A stretch of DNA of 21,679 nucleotides from contig CAMDGP010000010.1 in NCBI GenBank assembly GCA_945897765.1, forward strand, positions 1-21,679, given 5' to 3'. A program made the translations under genes and the position numbers. This DNA is from Chitinophaga pinensis (GTDB lineage Bacteria > Bacteroidota > Bacteroidia > Flavobacteriales_D > Crocinitomicaceae). Positions 17,083 to 21,679 of this stretch are shown one piece after another. The notes beneath the pieces are model-generated. The model searched no databases. It had not been told where the DNA came from and saw only the letters and a program-made list of their open reading frames with translations. Numbering within the stretch: position 1 is the first letter of the stretch; each line of letters begins with the position of its first letter.

Positions 17083-17457
17083 ATGTATAAATCGATTATT
17101 TTAACGGTCGCTATGATGACCGCTCCATTTGTTGCTGATGCACAATGGATAGCACACAAGAAAGACTTCAAGAAGGTTAACGAGCACACGCGTGTTCTAA
17201 AAGACTTTTCAAGAAGGCATATACGATCAATGATTACCGTCGTTCTAACCAGCAACAACTACATCTTGGACACGATGATATTCAACTCCAAGAGCCCAGT
17301 GCCATTCTTCCATAGTTGGGAGACAGCAACTGAGGTTAAAACTATGGCTGTTGTGGAGAACGAGGAAGGTAACTACGACATCTACTTGTTTCACCACCAG
17401 AGAGAAGAAACCTATTATTTCACTGTTAACGAGCAGAATTACGGATACCTACCGTGA
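17083..17457 (+). CDS. Small secreted protein, tandem copy 2
   Basis: A 124-residue paralogue of copy 1, separated from it by 54 bases. It has its own signal peptide, MYKSIILTVAMMTAPFVADAQ, which shares almost nothing with copy 1 except the end. The mature part is nearly identical to copy 1, with a 73-base block of identical DNA (17253-17325, matching 16821-16893). Differences cluster in the early basic segment (about 30-45) and at the last few residues. An A-rich stretch precedes the ATG, as is common in this group. No family or function is recognised. Confidence 0.72.
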   Translation: MYKSIILTVAMMTAPFVADAQWIAHKKDFKKVNEHTRVLKDFSRRHIRSMITVVLTSNNYILDTMIFNSKSPVPFFHSWETATEVKTMAVVENEEGNYDIYLFHHQREETYYFTVNEQNYGYLP

Positions 17458-17491
17458 AGATTGAAATGTTTAATTTTTAAAAAGAAATGCC

Positions 17492-18154
17492 ATGAAGTAT
17501 TTATTTTCCCGATTTGGAGGCCACATGATGCGCATAGGACATGGAAAGGCGAGTAACGAACAGTTACCTACGGATCAATCCTTGGATAATATGCTAGATA
17601 ATTTCACCGAAGAAGTATATCCGAAGTGTTTTGTGCTTTCCTCCTACGACTTAAAACCCTCTTTCATGGGGTCAATGAGAAAGCTTCCCCTTAATGCAGT
17701 AAAAGTCGGCACCTTGCACCATGTATTCAATGAGATTTTTTTACAGTATGACGTTGAAGTCTGCACAGATATATACCTCACTTACCACGAATACAAAAAT
17801 GTCTTTGCCATGCTGATTAAAACACGCAAGAAAGAACTCAATTGTATTATTGACGGCTATGAGGAAACTTATGACTATGTTCAATGCTCCTTTTTTCGTG
17901 AAGCAGATAGCGAAGAACGATTCAAGCTTTCAAAAAATCCCAAGATGATGGAATTGATGCTCTACGTATTATTTTACAAAATGGAAATTACCCATCAATC
18001 TTTTGTTTTTGAACCTTCCAAAACTCACTTGGGTAAAAGCCTGTCGAACGAATTTCTGCAAACACTGTCAAGCTTCTTCAGCGACATCGAAGATTCCAAA
18101 AAACTCAGTGAAAAACTACGAAGCGCATTTCCTTCCTTGTTCAACAACAGGTAA
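17492..18154 (+). CDS. Uncharacterised 220-residue protein
   Basis: No family is recognised. It has no signal peptide and is rich in Lys, Glu and aromatic residues. It starts 34 bases after the secreted pair and reads in the same direction, with an ATG preceded by an A-rich stretch. Visible features are KCFVLSSYDLKPSFMGSMRK (45-64), a middle YHEYKNVFAMLIKTRKK segment, and a C-terminal part with helical, charged character (SDIEDSKKLSEKLR). Codon use looks like its neighbours. Its frame is open over its whole length and a hairpin follows about 90 bases after the stop. It is probably real; the role is unknown. Confidence 0.6.
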   Translation: MKYLFSRFGGHMMRIGHGKASNEQLPTDQSLDNMLDNFTEEVYPKCFVLSSYDLKPSFMGSMRKLPLNAVKVGTLHHVFNEIFLQYDVEVCTDIYLTYHEYKNVFAMLIKTRKKELNCIIDGYEETYDYVQCSFFREADSEERFKLSKNPKMMELMLYVLFYKMEITHQSFVFEPSKTHLGKSLSNEFLQTLSSFFSDIEDSKKLSEKLRSAFPSLFNNR

Positions 18155-18241
18155 AAAAAATACTTTGAGTGTGCGCTTTCTTAGCACCAATAGTTAACAT
18201 TCTAATCCTAATGAAAAACCCAAATTGAGTTAATATTTTCT

Positions 18242-18279
18242 TTTGCCATTCTTTTTCCTTGATGAAAAAGAATGGCAAA
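18242..18279. terminator. 15-bp perfect hairpin between convergent genes
   Basis: TTTGCCATTCTTTTT (18242-18256) pairs perfectly with AAAAAGAATGGCAAA (18265-18279) around an eight-base loop. It sits between the end of the 220-residue gene and the end of the CapA-like remnant, so it can serve both strands. Neither side has a clear U-run after the stem, so it could be another kind of repeat rather than a classic terminator. Confidence 0.45.
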
Positions 18280-18308
18280 TTCAAGGCGCTGAATTTCTTT
18301 TTCGACAA

Positions 18309-18512
18309 CTATCCATTCGGATTTATGAGGATTTCCGATTCGGGCACACCTGATGCAGTAAGGTTTATTATTTCCTTTACCACACTGTTTTCCGTGTCAA
18401 TAATTGGCCCTCCTTCTCCTACCTGTTTGATGGAATAAATCATGCCAGACATAAACTCTCCATTCTTATTGACATATAATTTGACAATTGGAGCCAATCC
18501 ATTGGAGATCAT
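18309..18512 (-). pseudogene. C-terminal remnant resembling a CapA-family protein
   Basis: A 67-residue open frame, GLAPIVKLYVNKNGEFMSG then GEGGPIIDTENSVVKEIINL and ending ILINPNG. This pattern matches from memory the C-terminus of CapA-type (poly-gamma-glutamate capsule biosynthesis) proteins. The frame stays open upstream to the stop of the beta-propeller gene at 18552, and those extra codons (LTKFRFSIIF) also fit the RFNI-like part of that family. None of the large N-terminal catalytic part is present, so it looks like a leftover of a deleted gene. It could be a short expressed protein, but no promoter or good start is seen. Confidence 0.5.
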
Positions 18513-18551
18513 AAAGATGATTGAAAAACGAAATTTGGTAAGGGTATTTGG

Positions 18552-19844
18552 TTATTTAAACTTCAAACTAAAGACCATTACTGAGTTACCACCCCCGTTG
18601 CTCTTTCCTTGAGCAGTAACAATCAATTCACTATCATCGCTAGAAATATCCATACCTACGGGATAGGAATCAGCTGGGATTTCAGCCACAATATTCATAT
18701 CAGAAGTTCTCACCGCCACTATTTTAGACCCGTTATTAACTGCTGCGAAAACATACTTTCCGCTCGAGGTAGTTACAATGGTTCGTGCTCCCGAACCTAC
18801 AAAAACCGATTCAAAATCGTTGAACTGAACTTCTTTTTCTTTATGTTGAATTCTCGTTTTTACAAATGACCGCCAATTACATTTTTGAATCTTCCCCGGA
18901 GAATTTGCACTTAAGTAAAGATTTTCTCCATTGATGACGAGGTGACGGACATTAGATTCCATTCCCTTTATCGTTCCTAAAAGCTCAAATGTCTTTGCAT
19001 CAAAAACAGCTATACCTCCTGCCCCGCCCATTTTGCCGACTAAAAGAAAACTGCCATCTGGAGTAAAGACCGTTCCTCGTAAACAATAACCACAATCACT
19101 ATCTCGATCTACATGTTTTCCACCGAAATCCATCTTCATTTGGTAATCCACAATACAATGCTTTTGGTAGTTGAAATTCATTGGGTCATCTGATTCGATA
19201 TTGATGATTCCTATGGTATTATCTCCCCAATGTGTAACGGCAATAAATTTATTATCAGGAGAACAAGCAATCATCTTGGGAAGCGGACCGGTTGGCATGA
19301 CACGCACAATCTCATCTTTTTCTGTATCAATAATTGCTACAGCAGATGGACACGAGGCATTTGAGTCATAATCGCGCCGGTAATACGTAACCCAAAGATA
19401 CTTTCCGTTGTGTGAGAAACAACTTTCAACGGGTTTGCCACTGAAAAAATTGTAATTATCCCGTTTCACCAAAAACTCATAATCAAAGGCTGTGGTTTCA
19501 TTGTTCTTAAATAAGTTTTGATTTTCCTGATTAAAAACATGCTTGATGATGTTGATTTTCTTTTTTGTTTTCGCATCATAAACAGCCGTAGTATAACCCT
19601 CCAGTGATTGAACGTAAAATTTATTGCCATCGATTGAATAATTTACAGATTTAGGAGAATTGATTGCTGAATCAAAAGAATCATTTATATCCGTAGTCCC
19701 AGCGTTATAATGTTGGTAGCGATTAACCAACTCCATCGTTACCTCTCCGTTTCCCATTGATTTCTTTCCAATTGGGATATGCACAACTTGTGAAAATGAA
19801 GTGATAACAACAAACAAAAAATAAATAACTAGTCTTGCGTTCAT
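18552..19844 (-). CDS. Secreted beta-propeller protein (YVTN/WD40-like repeats)
   Basis: A 430-residue exported protein with a signal peptide (MNARLVIYFLFVVITSFSQ). The mature part is built of repeated beta blades with the usual HDG/SPDG turns: SIDGNKFYV (70-78), SHNGKYLWV (144-152), SPDNKFIAV (195-203), TPDGSFLLV (261-269), SSGKYVFAA (360-368) and SSDDSELIV (401-409), each followed by a VFD/AIIDT-type strand. This is the layout of YVTN or surface-layer lactonase-like propellers, which bind partners or small molecules. A CGYC pair (251-254) lies between blades. The start is six bases after the stop of the lipoprotein gene, so the two are probably one operon. No catalytic residues are claimed. 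Confidence 0.78.
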   Translation of the reverse strand: MNARLVIYFLFVVITSFSQVVHIPIGKKSMGNGEVTMELVNRYQHYNAGTTDINDSFDSAINSPKSVNYSIDGNKFYVQSLEGYTTAVYDAKTKKKINIIKHVFNQENQNLFKNNETTAFDYEFLVKRDNYNFFSGKPVESCFSHNGKYLWVTYYRRDYDSNASCPSAVAIIDTEKDEIVRVMPTGPLPKMIACSPDNKFIAVTHWGDNTIGIINIESDDPMNFNYQKHCIVDYQMKMDFGGKHVDRDSDCGYCLRGTVFTPDGSFLLVGKMGGAGGIAVFDAKTFELLGTIKGMESNVRHLVINGENLYLSANSPGKIQKCNWRSFVKTRIQHKEKEVQFNDFESVFVGSGARTIVTTSSGKYVFAAVNNGSKIVAVRTSDMNIVAEIPADSYPVGMDISSDDSELIVTAQGKSNGGGNSVMVFSLKFK

Positions 19845-19850
19845 GATGTC

Positions 19851-20441
19851 TTATTTTTTAAGCCAAATTCGGTAGCCATTATGTGGGCTTACTGATTCAA
19901 CGGTTAGTTTATTCGTAGTTTTATCTATATACGCTACGGAGACTTTATCAATTGAATTTGAATCTTCTTTAAACCAAAAATTAACAAATTTCAAATCGTA
20001 ATTATTCCCAATAAAAGACCGCTCAATACTTGATTCTTCAACCCAATTAAATTTAATCAATTTTGGATTTGATGCCAATTGGTTTTTTATTATTTCAATC
20101 TCTTGTCGATTCAACATTTTATCTTTTGGTGCAATCCCTCGACTGTCAGCAAATGCATAATAGTTATATAGAATTCCTTTTTTTGTCTTAGGATTCACAA
20201 AACACCAAACTGGCTCTTTGTTTTCACATGCTTCTTTCCATTCAGATGATAATTGTGCTTGCTTGATTTTGTTACCGTCCAAGAAAGTTGTTCTCTCGTA
20301 AAAATCAGCTTCCATCTCAAGGCCTTTCAAACCAACAACAATTGGCTCAGCTCTTTTATTGACCTGTTTTCTCTCCTCCTCTGGTCCTTCGGAGCAAGAC
20401 GATAATAAAAGTAAGGATAAGAAAGATACTATTTTTATCAC
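19851..20441 (-). CDS. Lipoprotein with FISUMP-like domain
   Basis: A 196-residue lipoprotein starting with GTG. Residues 1-16 form a signal peptide with a lipobox (LLLLSSC, Cys16), so it should be attached to a membrane. Residues about 48-120 match the Fibrobacter succinogenes major paralogous domain as I know it: TTFLDGNKIKQAQLSSEW, then PVWCFVNP, LYNYYAF and RGIAPK followed by a NRQE in place of the usual tryptophan-histidine-proline pattern. The C-terminal part (125-196) is not recognised. It precedes the beta-propeller by six bases. A 14-bp inverted repeat lies just upstream of its start. Such domains are common in exported Bacteroidota proteins, but their role is not well known. Confidence 0.62.
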   Translation of the reverse strand: MIKIVSFLSLLLLSSCSEGPEEERKQVNKRAEPIVVGLKGLEMEADFYERTTFLDGNKIKQAQLSSEWKEACENKEPVWCFVNPKTKKGILYNYYAFADSRGIAPKDKMLNRQEIEIIKNQLASNPKLIKFNWVEESSIERSFIGNNYDLKFVNFWFKEDSNSIDKVSVAYIDKTTNKLTVESVSPHNGYRIWLKK

Positions 20442-20474
20442 GTTGATAAGTGTAATTTAAATTCTAAATTTTTA

Positions 20475-20515
20475 TGTGTTAAAATTAAGTTAAATACTTA
20501 GTTAATTTTAACACA
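20475..20515. repeat. Perfect 14-bp inverted repeat upstream of the lipoprotein gene
   Basis: TGTGTTAAAATTAA (20475-20488) and TTAATTTTAACACA (20502-20515) are perfect arms around a 13-base loop. It is 34 bases upstream of the lipoprotein start and far from folE. The genes on both sides read away from it, so a terminator is not needed. An operator, a 5'-UTR structure or a remnant of a small inverted-repeat element are all possible. Confidence 0.45.
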
Positions 20516-20800
20516 AAAGTATTTTTGGATTCTAAAGGTAATCCATTAAATTTCGCATTGTCGTAAAATTGTACTGCGACCGGCGTCGTAAGTCTATCAA
20601 AATTATAAGACCTGGGTAAGTACTTCATAGATATTGAGTTTAATTGTGCGCTCGCTTAACGATGTTGAACATAAAAAGTAACAGGATAGCATCGTTCACT
20701 GGTATGATACCTTGTCAAATTAGTGTAATAAAACACAAAACCTATCTCTGACATTATGAAAGTTTTGAGCGGACAAAAACTAATTCAATTATTTTTTGTT

Positions 20801-20808
20801 TAATTTTG
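20801..20808 (+). promoter_or_regulatory. Likely folE -7 box
   Basis: TAATTTTG matches the Bacteroidota TAnnTTTG -7 consensus and lies 12 bases before the folE start, giving a very short leader. No clean TTTG -33 box is seen 19 to 21 bases upstream. Confidence 0.35.
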
Positions 20809-20817
20809 AAATAAGAG

Positions 20818-21504
20818 ATGAAAGAAATACAAAGACACGAGGACTCAGCTTACCTAGACATATTGATTGACGAGTTAGGCGACGAGCACGTGAGTACTTC
20901 CATAGATACACCACTGCGTCCTGATGCCTTCAACCTGAACGATGACCAAAAAATCAAGAAAATAGCTGAGCACTTCGCTCAGATAATGGACATATTGGGC
21001 TTAGACAGAAATGACGATAGTTTGAGTGGTACTCCGAACCGAGTTGCCAAAATGTATGTGAAAGAAATTTTCAGTGGGCTAAATCCTGCAAACTTTCCAG
21101 ATATCAAACTTTTTGAAAATAAATATCAGTATAACCAAATGCTGGTTGAAAAGAATATTGTTTTTTATTCAAATTGTGAGCATCATTTTGTGCCGATAAT
21201 TGGCAAAGCACACATAGCCTACATATCTTCTGGTAAAGTTATCGGTCTATCAAAAATTAACCGAATTGTGCAGCATTTTGCTAAACGTCCACAAGTGCAG
21301 GAGAGAATGACCATGCAAATTAGCGAGGCCATGAAAAAAGCATTGGAAACTGATGATGTAGCCGTAGTAATTGACGCTACGCACCTTTGCGTTTCTTCCA
21401 GAGGCGTTAAAGACATAAACAGCAGCACTGTCACGTCTCATTTCACAGGTCAATTTGCCCAAGAGGATAAAAGAAATGAATTCTTGAAATACCTAGAACT
21501 CTGA
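20818..21504 (+). CDS. folE: GTP cyclohydrolase I
   Basis: A 228-residue enzyme that converts GTP to 7,8-dihydroneopterin triphosphate, the first step to tetrahydrofolate and related pterins. The zinc ligands are in FYSNCEHHFVP (C120, H123) and DATHLCVSSRG (C191), with catalytic histidines at H122 and H189. SGTPNRVAKMYVKEIFSGL (70-88), IGLSKINRIVQHFAKRPQVQ (142-161) and the closing TSHFTGQF are all family signatures. The N-terminal 35 residues are extra and charged. The length is normal for the family. It stands alone, with its own promoter-like box and a strong terminator after it. No fault is seen. Confidence 0.97.
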   Translation: MKEIQRHEDSAYLDILIDELGDEHVSTSIDTPLRPDAFNLNDDQKIKKIAEHFAQIMDILGLDRNDDSLSGTPNRVAKMYVKEIFSGLNPANFPDIKLFENKYQYNQMLVEKNIVFYSNCEHHFVPIIGKAHIAYISSGKVIGLSKINRIVQHFAKRPQVQERMTMQISEAMKKALETDDVAVVIDATHLCVSSRGVKDINSSTVTSHFTGQFAQEDKRNEFLKYLEL

Positions 21505-21530
21505 AGTAAAAAAAATTCATTTAGCATAAC

Positions 21531-21562
21531 AAAAAAAGCGCCTGATTCAAGGCGCTTTTTTT
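21531..21562. terminator. Bidirectional rho-independent terminator
   Basis: AAAAAAAGCGCC (21531-21542) and GGCGCTTTTTTT (21551-21562) form a 12-bp perfect stem around TGATTCAA. GC-rich base, A-run and U-run give a working terminator on both strands, serving folE and the incoming T9SS gene. Confidence 0.9.
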
Positions 21563-21590
21563 AGTTAAACTAAACCAACTATGAAGATTT

Positions 21591-21679
21591 TTATTGTACA
21601 ATGAATTTGATTGTCTGTGTGTGGTCTGCTGTCACCACTTGTGCTACGTAAACACCTGCTGTTAAACCATCAAATGTTG
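21591..21679 (-). CDS. C-terminal end of a type IX-secreted protein
   Basis: Only the last 28 residues and the stop are in the window, read on the minus strand: FDGLTAGVYVAQVV then TADHTQTIKFIVQ. This is the usual end of a T9SS type A sorting domain, with the LxAGVYV strand and the K-hydrophobic-V finish. The domain sends the protein through the outer membrane by the gliding-motility-linked type IX secretion system. The protein's main function lies outside the window. The frame is chosen because it ends at TAA 21593-21591 and matches the family; other frames do not. Confidence 0.8.
   Translation of the reverse strand, partial: TFDGLTAGVYVAQVVTADHTQTIKFIVQ

Larger units (their letters stand above)
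20442..20817. other. Divergent intergenic region, 376 bases
   Basis: This spacer lies between the divergent lipoprotein and folE genes and should hold both promoters. It holds the perfect 14-bp inverted repeat listed separately and the TAATTTTG box before folE. A CGAC-CGGC-GTCG mini hairpin (around 20578-20589) and a weaker AACGATG/CATCGTT pair (20658-20664, 20690-20696) are also present. No open frame with a credible start was found. Confidence 0.6.

Noticed and set aside
20658..20696. AACGATG/CATCGTT pair before folE as an operator
   Set aside because: Seven-base arms with a 25-base loop in a 376-base spacer are weak and could be chance.
1..21679. CRISPR array, tRNA, rRNA or transposon
   Set aside because: No regularly spaced repeats, no cloverleaf or rRNA-like sequence and no transposase or integrase frame was seen.

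Overview
The window looks like a chromosomal stretch of an AT-rich member of the Bacteroidota, probably Flavobacteriales or a close relative. The evidence is the partial type IX secretion C-terminal sorting domain at the right edge, TAnnTTTG-like promoter boxes, A-rich rather than Shine-Dalgarno-like sequence before starts, a FISUMP-type lipoprotein, and short secreted proteins ending in an ADAQ signal peptide. No rRNA, tRNA, CRISPR array, transposase or integrase was seen.

Positions 1-16360 form a defence island built around DNA phosphorothioation of the Ssp type. On the + strand a cysteine desulfurase (sspA-like, cut by the window edge) is translationally coupled to a protein with a linker-histone-like winged helix and a lysine-rich tract, then an SF2 DEAH helicase, then a GHKL (HSP90/MORC-like) ATPase. 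After a 192-base gap comes a second + strand pair, a GIY-YIG protein overlapping a 753-residue DGQHR-motif protein related to the DndB family. Facing these on the - strand are sspB (DUF4007), sspC (large P-loop ATPase) and sspD (DndC-like PP-loop enzyme), all overlapping, followed downstream by a Sel1-repeat protein. Upstream of sspB and in the same direction lie a GIY-YIG/DUF2075 ATPase and a MazG-like pyrophosphohydrolase that overlap by four bases. Inference: SspA/B/C/D place sulfur in the DNA backbone, and the wHTH/helicase/GHKL set is the partner restriction module, possibly equivalent to SspFGH. The GIY-YIG/DGQHR pair and the DUF2075/MazG pair may be a regulator, an extra effector or separate defence systems.

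Positions 16361-18308 hold a start-less lipoprotein-like frame, a tandem pair of nearly identical small secreted proteins, and an unrecognised cytoplasmic 220-residue protein, ending at a long perfect hairpin. Positions 18309-20441 on the - strand hold a FISUMP-like lipoprotein, a secreted beta-propeller six bases downstream, and a remnant resembling the C-terminus of a CapA-family protein. A 376-base divergent spacer with a 14-bp perfect inverted repeat precedes folE (GTP cyclohydrolase I) on the + strand. folE and the incoming T9SS-sorted protein share a bidirectional terminator.
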